Assembly (NCBI GenBank): GCA_963706785.1
Contig: CAVPNJ010000008.1
Location: 62,001-126,000, forward strand
Length of the DNA: 64,000 bases
Origin: Pollutimonas sp963706785
Lineage (GTDB): Bacteria; Pseudomonadota; Gammaproteobacteria; Burkholderiales; Burkholderiaceae_B
Direction: 5' to 3'
Part shown: in pieces, positions 27,507 to 35,390 of the stretch
Position numbering within the stretch: position 1 is the first letter of the stretch
How the letters are laid out: each line of letters begins with the position of its first letter
Made by a program: the position numbers and the translations under genes
The notes under the pieces: model-generated
Told to the model about the DNA's origin: nothing
Seen by the model: the letters and a program-made list of their open reading frames with translations, nothing else
Database searches by the model: none

Positions 27507-28233
27507 TCTGTTCTCCGGAGATAACGTGATACTTGAAACGATCTGCCCGACTTATCGATTGCGATAATTCGAAGGGCTCACCGCCTGAATCGCAGGAAAG
27601 TGTACGTATGCTAAGAACGGGTGTATGCCTGGGCATGAGCAATTGCAGTGCCTCTTTTTGAGTTGGTATACGTGCGCCAATCAGGGTCGACATCCGTCTC
27701 AGGGAAATGCCCTGTTTGTCAAAATGAGAACGTAGTGACCCTGTTTGATAGTGACGCAGCAGCGGTTCCCGGCGTATCGAAAAACAATGATTGATAATGC
27801 TGATGGGTTGTCCGTTCAGAAAGCGCAAAGTAGTGATTTCCAATACGGCCTCAGCGGGATCCAGGCCCAAATCCTTCGCTTCTTCGGCGTTAGCCATCCG
27901 CTGCTGGCGTTTAATTAACTGGGCCTCTGAATGCAAGCCCATACGCGACAAGGTCTTGCTGTAGGCACTCTGCGCATGTACGGGATAGACAATGGGCCTG
28001 GGCAGCACACAAGTTCCTCGCCCCTTGTGGCGCAGCAATCTCCCCTCCTCTACCAGCACATCGACCGCACGCCGCAGCGTATGACGATTCACCGAAAAGC
28101 GTTCAGCAAGCTGCAGTTCGGAAGGCAAATAATCCCCCGATGAATAAGTGCCGAGCTCGCCACGTAGTACATCCGCTAGTTCGAGGTATTTGGGCCCAAC
28201 CTGTCTAGACAAGTCCATTTCGAAAAAGGACAC
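27496..28233 (-). CDS. phnF: GntR/HutC-family regulator PhnF
   Basis: Predicted transcriptional repressor of the phn operon. 245 residues: an N-terminal winged-helix domain (LADVLRGELGTYSSGDYLPS, then RFSVNRHTLRRAVDVLVEEG, about 15-80) and a C-terminal UTRA effector domain (about 95-240). I favour the GTG start at 28233 because AAGGA lies 6 bases upstream, although an ATG five codons later is possible. A palindrome overlaps this start, and a second one (TGTCTAGACA) falls in the early coding region; both may be binding sites. Confidence 0.9.
   Translation of the reverse strand: MSFFEMDLSRQVGPKYLELADVLRGELGTYSSGDYLPSELQLAERFSVNRHTLRRAVDVLVEEGRLLRHKGRGTCVLPRPIVYPVHAQSAYSKTLSRMGLHSEAQLIKRQQRMANAEEAKDLGLDPAEAVLEITTLRFLNGQPISIINHCFSIRREPLLRHYQTGSLRSHFDKQGISLRRMSTLIGARIPTQKEALQLLMPRHTPVLSIRTLSCDSGGEPFELSQSISRADRFKYHVISGEQNEK
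28200..28213. promoter_or_regulatory. Putative PhnF operator inside phnF
   Basis: CCTGTCTAGACAAG contains the exact palindrome TGTCTAGACA, matching the GTnTAnAC core of HutC-type operators. The same 14 bases occur in the other orientation upstream of phnD (30142-30155). It also encodes residues DLSRQ of PhnF, so some of the conservation could be coding. Confidence 0.5.
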
Positions 28234-28244
28234 AGTGTGTCCTT
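28226..28244. promoter_or_regulatory. Perfect palindrome over the phnF start
   Basis: AAGGACACA and TGTGTCCTT, a perfect 9-bp inverted repeat around one G. On the minus strand it includes the AAGGA ribosome site and the GTG start of phnF, so it could be an autoregulatory operator or an RNA hairpin that hides the start. Confidence 0.5.
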
Positions 28245-28250
28245 GCTTCC

Positions 28251-29045
28251 TTAAATAAAGTGTTTACGCAAGCGTTGCGAAACGATGTCAATAACGCTTA
28301 CCACCAGAATGATGATGATTAGAATGGCGCAGGTCTGGGCGAGCTGAAACCCGCGTATCGCCTCCCAAAGCGTCACGCCGATGCCACCTGCACCGACCAT
28401 GCCAACAACCGTCGCCGAGCGCACATTCGACTCAAAGCGATATAAGGCGTAAGAAATCCATAAAGGCAAGACTTGCGGAATGACGCCGTAGATGACCTCT
28501 TGCAGCGCGCTGGCGCCGGTTGCCCGGACACCTTCAACAGGCCCGTGGTCTATCGCTTCAACCGCTTCGGCAAACAGTTTGGCCAATACACCCGTCGTGC
28601 CCACAAACAGCGCCATTACACCGGCGAACGGTCCCAGGCCCACAGCGACGACAAACAACATGGCAAAAACCATCTCGTTGATTGACCGAAAGGCGTCCAT
28701 TACACGACGCAAGGGTTGATACACCCACCAAGGCGCCAGATTCTCCGAACAGAGAATACCCAGAGGTATGGAGCAGATAATGGCAAGGACTGTACCCCAC
28801 ACCGCTATCTGCACCGTGATGACCATCTCTCTCAGGTACAGCTCCCAGTAGCGAAAATCAGGCGGGAAGAAATCAGCCGCAAAGACTCGCATATTGTCGG
28901 CATCGCGCCATAGCATGGCAGGATTCATTTCAGCGCCCTTCCAGGACCAGGCCAGTATGGCCACGAGCAGAGCCCATCCCAACCATTGGTACCAGGGACG
29001 TTTAAGCTGCAGATCAGACAATGCAGAAGTCGATAAAGCGGTCAT
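28251..29045 (-). CDS. phnE: Phosphonate ABC transporter permease PhnE
   Basis: Inner-membrane permease of the phosphonate importer. 264 residues from the ATG giving MTALSTSALSDLQ; the seven-codon longer form has a poor start. About five to six helices, with the permease loop EGVRATGASALQEVIYGVIPQVLP near 180-205 and a helix-rich C-terminus. Only one phnE copy is present, so the permease is probably a homodimer. It lies between phnD and phnF. Confidence 0.94.
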   Translation of the reverse strand: MTALSTSALSDLQLKRPWYQWLGWALLVAILAWSWKGAEMNPAMLWRDADNMRVFAADFFPPDFRYWELYLREMVITVQIAVWGTVLAIICSIPLGILCSENLAPWWVYQPLRRVMDAFRSINEMVFAMLFVVAVGLGPFAGVMALFVGTTGVLAKLFAEAVEAIDHGPVEGVRATGASALQEVIYGVIPQVLPLWISYALYRFESNVRSATVVGMVGAGGIGVTLWEAIRGFQLAQTCAILIIIILVVSVIDIVSQRLRKHFI

Positions 29046-29068
29046 TAGGCGGTTTCCGGCGAGCAAAC

Positions 29069-29098
29069 AGTCTTCGTCCGATCACCCGGACGAAGACT
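29069..29098 (-). terminator. Hairpin between phnD and phnE
   Basis: AGTCTTCGTCCG and CGGACGAAGACT form a perfect 12-bp stem with a 6-base loop, just after the phnD stop. There is no strong U-tract, so it may protect the phnD 3' end or partly terminate, lowering expression of downstream genes relative to the binding protein. Confidence 0.65.
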
Positions 29099-29109
29099 TT
29101 TAGGGCCAA

Positions 29110-30114
29110 TTACTTGGCGCTGGGTACTTTCTTGCTAAGCACTTCCATGCGTGCGGACAACTTTTCCAGGCTGGCATCAATTTCCTTCAGTTTGGCTTCC
29201 TTCTCGGCTGCGCTGAAGGTCTGGTCGCTACCAATCTGGCTGCGCTGCTTGAACAACTCAAGTTGGCGAATCGGCAACAGCTGATCATCATTCGAGGCGC
29301 GGAACTTGCCCCATTGCAAAGCAGCCAGAACCGCAAGCTCTTTTTGATCAGCACCGTAATTGGTGAAAAAATCATTGATTTTTTTCTTTGTTTCTTCGGG
29401 CAGGTTCTTGCGCCATACGATCGGATCCGCAGGGATCAGCGGCGATTTCCAGATCACCTTCAGCTCAGCGGCCTTGGCGGGATTGGTTTCCTGCAAGCGC
29501 TCCATGCCCTCAGTATTGAAAGTCCCAATGTCGACCTGTTTATTGGCAACACTCAGTGCATTAACTTCGTGGCTGGCATTCAATGTGCGCTTGAATATCT
29601 TGCTGGCGTCAACACCGTTCTTGGCGAAAACGTAATAACCAGGGACCAGATAGCCTGAGGTGGAATTAGGATCGCCATTGCTGAACGTTAGTTTCCCTGC
29701 GTTTTTCAGCATGTCATCGACAGAACTGACAGCGCTGTCTTTATGAGCGATTAACAGACTCCAATAGCCGGGATTGCCATTGGCTGCGACGGTTTGCGCG
29801 AAAATTTCGCCGCCTGCGCGGTCAACCGCTTCCATTGCGGATTTGTTGCCATACCAAGCCACGTCAACCTTGTTGAATCGCATGCCCTGGATGATGCCAG
29901 CGTAATCCGGGGCAAAAAATGCTTTGATTTTCATGCCGGTATGCTTGCTCATTTCTGCCAGGAACGGGTCCCACATGCCTTTAAGGTTTTGAGACGATTC
30001 CGTCGAGATAATGCCGAAATTCAATTCCCTGGTTTCTGCCGCATTGACCGACCCCAACAGTGTCATGCTTGCGACGGCCGAGGCCAGAACTATACGTTGC
30101 ATGCCTTTAAACAT
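29110..30114 (-). CDS. phnD: Phosphonate-binding protein PhnD
   Basis: Periplasmic solute-binding protein of the phosphonate ABC importer. 334 residues with a signal peptide (QRIVLASAVASMTLLGSVNA, cleavage near residue 26) followed by ETRELNFGIISTESSQNLKG. The family segments FFAPDYAGIIQGMRFNKVDV and YWSLLIAHKDS are visible. A C-terminal charged, probably coiled region ends the protein. A palindrome that may be a PhnF operator is just upstream. Confidence 0.93.
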   Translation of the reverse strand: MFKGMQRIVLASAVASMTLLGSVNAAETRELNFGIISTESSQNLKGMWDPFLAEMSKHTGMKIKAFFAPDYAGIIQGMRFNKVDVAWYGNKSAMEAVDRAGGEIFAQTVAANGNPGYWSLLIAHKDSAVSSVDDMLKNAGKLTFSNGDPNSTSGYLVPGYYVFAKNGVDASKIFKRTLNASHEVNALSVANKQVDIGTFNTEGMERLQETNPAKAAELKVIWKSPLIPADPIVWRKNLPEETKKKINDFFTNYGADQKELAVLAALQWGKFRASNDDQLLPIRQLELFKQRSQIGSDQTFSAAEKEAKLKEIDASLEKLSARMEVLSKKVPSAK

Positions 30115-30141
30115 ATCAATACTCCAGTGGTGCTGCAGTGG

Positions 30142-30155
30142 CTTGTCTAGACAGG
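30142..30155. promoter_or_regulatory. Putative PhnF operator upstream of phnD
   Basis: CTTGTCTAGACAGG, 28 bases before the phnD ATG, has the exact palindrome TGTCTAGACA. The identical sequence is found inverted within the start of phnF. HutC-type GntR regulators often recognise GTnTAnAC. Repression here would act on the transcript starting between phnC and phnD, if one exists. Confidence 0.55.
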
Positions 30156-30191
30156 CCTGTTGGAAAAAAAGCCAGATGCATGTGCTGCAAA

Positions 30192-31025
30192 TCAGGCGGC
30201 AATCAAAGACATGGGACGTGCGACTGGAAGCGTCGCTGTTCGGTCGGGAAATACCAGAGCGGTGTCCAGATCGCCGCCATACAGATCATTCAGAAAAAGA
30301 CCGCTAAGAGCCTCGACCGAGCCGTCGAAGTGGATATGTCCGGATTTCAGTGCGATGACTCTCTGGCAATAACGCACGGCATAATCGACCTGGTGCAAAG
30401 TAACCACCACAGTTTTGCCGTCTTTCTCGTTAATATCGGCAAGGATATCCATTACCTTGCGCGCAGACTCTGGATCAAGCGATGCAATGGGCTCATCGGC
30501 CAGAATGACTTCCGCGCGCTGCGTCAACGCTCGGGCGATAGCCACACGTTGCTGTTGTCCACCGGATAAAGTCGAGGCGCGCCGATGTGCATATTCGCCC
30601 AGCCCCACACGTTCAAGAGCAGCCATCGCGAAATCTTTTTCTTCATTCGTAAACAGGCCCAACGAACCCCGCCAGCGCGGTATGCGGCCCAGGCAACCCA
30701 GCAAGACGTTGCGCAAGACGCTCAACCGTCCGACCAAATTGAACTGCTGAAAAATGTATCCGATGTCAGAACGCAGACGACGCACGTCGGGGCTAAGCCG
30801 TCCAGCCGTCTGCACCGACTCGCCCATGACTTTGATCGAACTTGTGTCCTGCCTATCGCCGCAGGCAAGACCGGATAAATGACGCAATAGGGTGGATTTA
30901 CCGGAACCTGATGCTCCGATAAGCGCCACCATTTCACCCGGCTGCACTGCCAGGCCTAGATCGAATAAAACCTGCTTACCGCCGAAGCTTTTACTCAAGC
31001 CCTCGACTCGGATCACTGAGTTCAT
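30192..31025 (-). CDS. phnC: Phosphonate ABC transporter ATP-binding protein PhnC
   Basis: ATPase of the phosphonate importer, first gene of the operon. 277 residues with Walker A GASGSGKSTLL near 36-46, signature TLSGGQQQRVAIARAL and Walker B VILADEPIASLD. A short tail after about residue 250 is proline/arginine-containing and variable. A Pho box lies 87-104 bases upstream on the same strand. Confidence 0.95.
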   Translation of the reverse strand: MNSVIRVEGLSKSFGGKQVLFDLGLAVQPGEMVALIGASGSGKSTLLRHLSGLACGDRQDTSSIKVMGESVQTAGRLSPDVRRLRSDIGYIFQQFNLVGRLSVLRNVLLGCLGRIPRWRGSLGLFTNEEKDFAMAALERVGLGEYAHRRASTLSGGQQQRVAIARALTQRAEVILADEPIASLDPESARKVMDILADINEKDGKTVVVTLHQVDYAVRYCQRVIALKSGHIHFDGSVEALSGLFLNDLYGGDLDTALVFPDRTATLPVARPMSLIAA

Positions 31026-31111
31026 TCATATTCCTAAAAATTCAGGCGACATCAATCGCCTTCAATGACGTGCATCTTAGGGAGGTCGTATGACATGGGG
31101 ATTAAACTGGA

Positions 31112-31129
31112 GTGACAGTTCTATGACGC
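31112..31129 (-). promoter_or_regulatory. Pho box upstream of phnC
   Basis: On the minus strand GCGTCATAGAACTGTCAC matches 15 of 18 positions of the enterobacterial Pho box consensus (two CTGTCA-type repeats). It is followed by TTTAAT as a possible -10. It indicates PhoB control by phosphate limitation, as known for E. coli phn. Confidence 0.6.
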
Positions 31130-31297
31130 AGTGCTACCGATCGAGTTTCGCAAGACTGCGTCTAAAGGATGAGGATACTTTTCGTCGCCCTAAGACAAAG
31201 AGCGCAGAATGGGATTTAATAGTAGCGGCTCAACCGCCGAGCAAAACATCAAGACTATTTCGCTCGACATCAGACAATCAAAAAAGAAGGAAAATAG

Positions 31298-32290
31298 ATG
31301 ACTGGATTATTCTCGAAAACAAATGCTGGCCGTAGTGTGTTGAAAATTGGCGCATCTTGCCTTCTTACTTTTTCAATGGCTGCTGCGGCCGCGGCCGATG
31401 ACGCTCCTTTGCGGCTCGTTGTACCCTTCCCTCCCGGAGGCAGCACTGATATTGCATCCAGGATAATTCAGCCCAAACTTGCCGAACTGCTGAATCGCAA
31501 TGTTATCGTCGAGAACAAACCCGGCGCTGCAAGCCAGATTGCTACCCAATACGTAGTACGCTCGAAACCCGACGGCAACACAGTGCTGGTAAGCTTCGAT
31601 ACCCACGCCATTAATCCCATCGTAAGACCAGACCTGCCTTACGATACGTTTAAAGATCTGCGCGGAATTGCATTCGCCTTAAGATTTCCCCTGGTGATGG
31701 GCGCATCAATGGCCACCCCAGGCCAAAACCTTAAGGAGTTCCTGGCTGAAGCCAAGGCCCACCCCGGAAAATACAGCTACGCTTCGACCGGAGCAGGTTC
31801 TTTAAATCACCTTGCCGCCGAAGATCTTAAACGTCAGGCAAAGGTGGATATTCTTCACGTACCATTCGGCGGCGGCGGACCAGCTGTACAAGCAGTGCTT
31901 GGCAATGTCGTGAACTTCACCTTGCTAAGCTATGCCGCATTGAAGTCACAAATTGCCGCCGGCAAGATAAAGCCGCTGGCAGTCACGGGCACGACCCGCC
32001 TTCCTGACCTGCCCAACATACCGACCGTTCAGGAATCAGGCTTTCCGGGCTACGAGGCCTATTCCTGGATCGGAATTTTCGCTCCGGCAGCCACTCCGGA
32101 CGATGCCTCGAATACGTTAACGAAGGCATTTCAAGAAGCCCTGAACGACAAGGAAGTAAAACAGAAACTGACCGCTTTAGGCTTTGAAGTCATCGCCACT
32201 GATGGGGCTAGCGTTGATAAGTACACAGTCGATCAGTACAAACGCTGGGATAAGTTCGTTAAAGAAACAGGCCTTTCTTTGACAAACTAA
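31298..32290 (+). CDS. Tripartite tricarboxylate transporter binding protein (Bug/TctC family)
   Basis: Periplasmic binding protein of the large Bug family typical of Alcaligenaceae. 330 residues with a signal peptide (NAGRSVLKIGASCLLTFSMA, cleavage after an Ala run near 34). The canonical RLVVPFPPGGSTDIASRII and NVIVENKPGAASQIATQYV are present, then YGYASTGAGSLNHL-like substrate loops. AGAAGG precedes the ATG. No TctA/TctB membrane genes are adjacent, so it is an orphan receptor; the ligand is unknown. Confidence 0.92.
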   Translation: MTGLFSKTNAGRSVLKIGASCLLTFSMAAAAAADDAPLRLVVPFPPGGSTDIASRIIQPKLAELLNRNVIVENKPGAASQIATQYVVRSKPDGNTVLVSFDTHAINPIVRPDLPYDTFKDLRGIAFALRFPLVMGASMATPGQNLKEFLAEAKAHPGKYSYASTGAGSLNHLAAEDLKRQAKVDILHVPFGGGGPAVQAVLGNVVNFTLLSYAALKSQIAAGKIKPLAVTGTTRLPDLPNIPTVQESGFPGYEAYSWIGIFAPAATPDDASNTLTKAFQEALNDKEVKQKLTALGFEVIATDGASVDKYTVDQYKRWDKFVKETGLSLTN

Positions 32291-32337
32291 ACAATAAAAC
32301 TCTGCTGGGAATCGGTAAACGAGTAGCCCAGGTAATA

Positions 32338-32372
32338 AAAAAGCTCCTGCGTTCAAAACGCAGGAGCTTTTT
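32338..32372. terminator. Strong bidirectional terminator
   Basis: A 16-bp stem (left arm AAAAAGCTCCTGCGTT, three-base loop, right arm ending GCTTTTT) just after the binding-protein gene and 45 bases from the convergent entericidin gene. It ends transcripts from both sides. Confidence 0.85.
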
Positions 32373-32416
32373 AAATATAAGTCTGGAACTACAGACTCGG
32401 TACCGCTATGTTCATT

Positions 32417-32545
32417 TTACTTGGCGGACCTGGTGATCGCACTGCCTGCTTTGCTGATGTCTTCACCGGCGCCGGCTACAGTATTGCAACCTGCTAATGC
32501 AATACAACCCAGCAAGGCCAAGGAAGCTAGAATTTTAGCAGCCAT
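32417..32545 (-). CDS. Entericidin A/B-family small lipoprotein
   Basis: 42 residues, read by eye: MAAKILASLALLGCIALAGC followed by NTVAGAGEDISKAGSAITRS and AK. The lipobox LAGC precedes NTVxGAGxDI, the hallmark of entericidins, small outer-membrane-associated lipoproteins linked to stationary-phase lysis in E. coli. A good ribosome site (AAGGG) lies 6 bases before the ATG. It is likely transcribed alone. Confidence 0.85.
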   Translation of the reverse strand: MAAKILASLALLGCIALAGCNTVAGAGEDISKAGSAITRSAK

Positions 32546-32600
32546 ATTTTTCCCTTTTCAGAAGTATTCTTGATGACAATGTACAGATTCCAACGCAAGA

Positions 32601-33296
32601 TCAGACGATCTTTACGTGCAGTTCGCCTAGACCCGCAATGCCGCCAACCATGGTGTCTCCAGCGACTACTGGCCCCACCCCTTCAGGCGTCCCAGTAAAT
32701 ATGATATCGCCAGCTTTTAACTCAAAAAGACCGGATAAATAGGCGATTGATTCGGCGATATTCCAGATCATCTGCGACAGGTCGCTGGACTGTTTCACGG
32801 CGCCGTTCACGCTAAGTGAGATCGCACCGGAATTTAGTGTTCCGACCTGCTCACGAGGATGCAAGGGTCCGACCGGCGCTGATTGATCGAAAGCCTTGCC
32901 AACCTCCCAGGGACGGCCTTGTTTCTTGGCTTCGCCTTGAAGGTCACGGCGCGTCATGTCTAGGCCGATGCCGTAACCCCAAATGCAATCAATTGCTTGC
33001 TCGGGTGTCAGGTCACGACCGCCCTTACCTAACGCAACGACGAGTTCGATTTCATAGTGCAGGTTCGCTGTCTTAGGGGGATAAGCCATCGACCCGACCT
33101 GACCGTCTGCCACGTTGAGTAGTGCGTCGGCTGGCTTGTTAAAGAAGAAAGGCTCTTCACGACCGGTGAAACCCATTTCCTTGGCATGCTCTGCATAATT
33201 GCGGCCCACGCAATACACACGGCGAACTGGGAACACGGCATCGGAGCCTGCGACGGGAATCGCAGCGACGGGATGTACAGGGATTACCGTATTCAT
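32601..33296 (-). CDS. Fumarylacetoacetate-hydrolase-fold protein
   Basis: 231 residues of the FAH fold; family members hydrolyse or decarboxylate acylpyruvate-like substrates such as fumarylpyruvate. Typical segments are VYCVGRNYAEHAKEMGF near residue 29, the metal-binding HYEIELVVALG near 80, and ELKAGDIIFTGTPEGVGPV near 195. Fumarylpyruvate hydrolase is the nearest guess, but no gentisate genes are nearby. It starts one base after the ppa stop, so it is co-transcribed with ppa. Confidence 0.82.
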   Translation of the reverse strand: MNTVIPVHPVAAIPVAGSDAVFPVRRVYCVGRNYAEHAKEMGFTGREEPFFFNKPADALLNVADGQVGSMAYPPKTANLHYEIELVVALGKGGRDLTPEQAIDCIWGYGIGLDMTRRDLQGEAKKQGRPWEVGKAFDQSAPVGPLHPREQVGTLNSGAISLSVNGAVKQSSDLSQMIWNIAESIAYLSGLFELKAGDIIFTGTPEGVGPVVAGDTMVGGIAGLGELHVKIV

Positions 33297-33833
33297 TTAC
33301 TTTCCACCTTTTGTATAACGTTCTGCGCCATCGCGAATTTCTTTCAGTGCTGCTTCCTGCCCTTCCCAGCCTTTCACCTTGACCCATTTACCTTTTTCGA
33401 GATCTTTATAGTGCTCAAAGAAATGTTGAATACGGGCAAGTTCCTCTTGAGGAAGATCTTCGGGTGATTTAATCGAGCGGTACGGAGGATAAAGCTTGTC
33501 GACCGGAACAGCCAGGACTTTAGCGTCGCCACCACCTTCATCATCCATCATCAATACGCCAATTGAGCGGCAACGGATCACTGCGCCGACCTGTATTGGG
33601 AATGGAGCCAGAACCAGCACATCAACGGGATCTCCGTCATCGGCTATTGTCTGTGGAATATACCCGTAGTTACAGGGGTAGTGCATCGCGGTGAGCATAA
33701 AGCGGTCTACGAATACGGCACCCGACTCTTTATCGACTTCGTATTTGACTGGGTCCGAATTCATGGGGATTTCGACAACAACATTGAATTCATCAGGCAA
33801 GTTGCTGCCTGCGGGTACACGGTCTAAGCTCAT
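33297..33833 (-). CDS. ppa: Inorganic pyrophosphatase
   Basis: Soluble family I pyrophosphatase, 178 residues. It removes pyrophosphate made in biosynthesis. The active-site stretch DDGDPVDVLVL (about 65-75), EVDKESGAVFVDRFM and YPPYRSIKSPEDLP are intact. It is placed after the haem genes, which release no pyrophosphate themselves, so the grouping is probably operon convenience. Confidence 0.97.
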   Translation of the reverse strand: MSLDRVPAGSNLPDEFNVVVEIPMNSDPVKYEVDKESGAVFVDRFMLTAMHYPCNYGYIPQTIADDGDPVDVLVLAPFPIQVGAVIRCRSIGVLMMDDEGGGDAKVLAVPVDKLYPPYRSIKSPEDLPQEELARIQHFFEHYKDLEKGKWVKVKGWEGQEAALKEIRDGAERYTKGGK

Positions 33834-33869
33834 GCTTTATTCAGCCTTACGATAGGAATGTAAAAAAGA

Positions 33870-35387
33870 TTAGTTTTTGCCCGAACCACGGCGTGGCCGG
33901 TCAGATGTTTGCGACAAATCGATCCCTGGAATTGGAGCACTGTCAAAATATTCGTCAAGTCCGGTATCGGACGCCTGTGCGGGTTTAGCAGCCTGGGATG
34001 AATGCTTAGGCGCGGGCGCCGAGGCCGGAATTGGTTCCGAAGCGTTTAAATCGTCGTCCGTGTAATCCGCAGCGCTGGCCGCAACCGGTATGATTGCCGG
34101 GGTATGGGACTGCATTTCTGGCACGCTTTCCACGTCGATGAGCGTGGGGTCGCCGCGGGTATCGGCCGCAGGCAAAGCCCGATTGGTGGGCAGAACGGGA
34201 AGTACCCCAGCCACACCGGAAGCTAGACGCCAATGATTCATGGCATCGGCGGGACGGCCCAAACGATCATACAAATTGCCGAGCAATGCATGAATCCGCA
34301 TATCGCTACGTATTCTCATGCTACGCAATAGATAATGCTCGCCCTGCCCCCAGAGTTCGCCAGTCAGGCACAAATTGCCTAATGCTGCCAGCAATGCAGA
34401 GTCGTCAGGATGATTCTTGAGCCAGACTTCTGCTTTGCTAAGCCTGTGCGCTACATATTCCGGCGGACATTGCGAATAGGCGCTAAGGAGGCGAGGCTCG
34501 AGCTTGACGTTTATTGCAGCTTCGAGGATTTTTGAAGCCTCGTCGTAATTTCCAAGTGATTCCTGTATCGCAGCCCCAGCCAGCGCAATGTCCGGCAATA
34601 CCCGCTCTTCGGCCTTAAGGTCGCCCCATATCGATTTGAATCCGGCCGGGCCCGCCGCATGCAAACGGGCCGCTGCGGAGGTCTCGATGAGCTGCATGGC
34701 CTCGGCTTTGTCGATCACACCACGACGCAATAACAGACGTGTCAGTTCATAAACGCGATCGTGATTCCGGAGTTGACGATGCGCACGCAACAGCAGTCGG
34801 GTTGCATGAAAGTAGCGCGAACTGGCATCTTGCAAGGGCTGCAATAGCACTAAAGCATCTTGCGGGCGGTTCTGATCGAGATACATCTCGGCTGCTACGG
34901 TCGCTGCCGCCTCGCGTAATCGGGGATCGTCTCCGGCGCTTTGTTGAGCCAGGGCTAGCGCTTGATCTCGACGATTAAACTCGCCAAGATGATGCGACGC
35001 GCGAGCCGATGCAAGACCCGCCAGTACCTTGCGGCTATTAGATCGGGTGCGCCCCAATAACTTCGAGAGATTTTTTTCAGCGTCGGTATAGCGGCCTTCC
35101 AGCACGTTGATCCAGCCGCCTTCAAGCAATGCATAATCGCGGTTTTCCGTGCGAAGCTTGCGCCAGGAGCGGAAGCGCTGGGGACCACCGGAGATCCAGG
35201 CCAACACCCGCAATACCACGTACAGGATGATGAACGCCGCTAATACCAGCAGAATTGCAAGGGTAAGTGAAAGCTCGATACGCCAGGGTTGAGCAACGAT
35301 AAGCACATTGCCGCTATGGTCGCGCAAGACTAGTGCTAACGCAACGGCAGCCACAAATACAAACAGTGTCCAGAACCATGTTCTCAT
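33870..35387 (-). CDS. hemY: HemY-type membrane-anchored TPR protein
   Basis: Member of the proteobacterial HemY family (not the Bacillus protoporphyrinogen oxidase); E. coli HemY has 398 residues and its exact role is unclear. Here 505 residues: two N-terminal helices (TWFWTLFVFVAAVALALVLR and LTLAILLVLAAFIILYVVLR), the HemY_N domain (RTENRDYALLEGGWINVLEG) and TPR-like repeats to about 400. A long acidic, proline-rich tail of about 90 residues is added. Directly after hemX. Confidence 0.88.
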   Translation of the reverse strand: MRTWFWTLFVFVAAVALALVLRDHSGNVLIVAQPWRIELSLTLAILLVLAAFIILYVVLRVLAWISGGPQRFRSWRKLRTENRDYALLEGGWINVLEGRYTDAEKNLSKLLGRTRSNSRKVLAGLASARASHHLGEFNRRDQALALAQQSAGDDPRLREAAATVAAEMYLDQNRPQDALVLLQPLQDASSRYFHATRLLLRAHRQLRNHDRVYELTRLLLRRGVIDKAEAMQLIETSAAARLHAAGPAGFKSIWGDLKAEERVLPDIALAGAAIQESLGNYDEASKILEAAINVKLEPRLLSAYSQCPPEYVAHRLSKAEVWLKNHPDDSALLAALGNLCLTGELWGQGEHYLLRSMRIRSDMRIHALLGNLYDRLGRPADAMNHWRLASGVAGVLPVLPTNRALPAADTRGDPTLIDVESVPEMQSHTPAIIPVAASAADYTDDDLNASEPIPASAPAPKHSSQAAKPAQASDTGLDEYFDSAPIPGIDLSQTSDRPRRGSGKN

Positions 35388-35390
35388 TGC

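Noticed and set aside
31090..31335. An 81-codon plus-strand frame upstream of the Bug-type gene
   Set aside because: It spans the Pho box on the other strand and the start of the binding-protein gene, and its composition is not protein-like.
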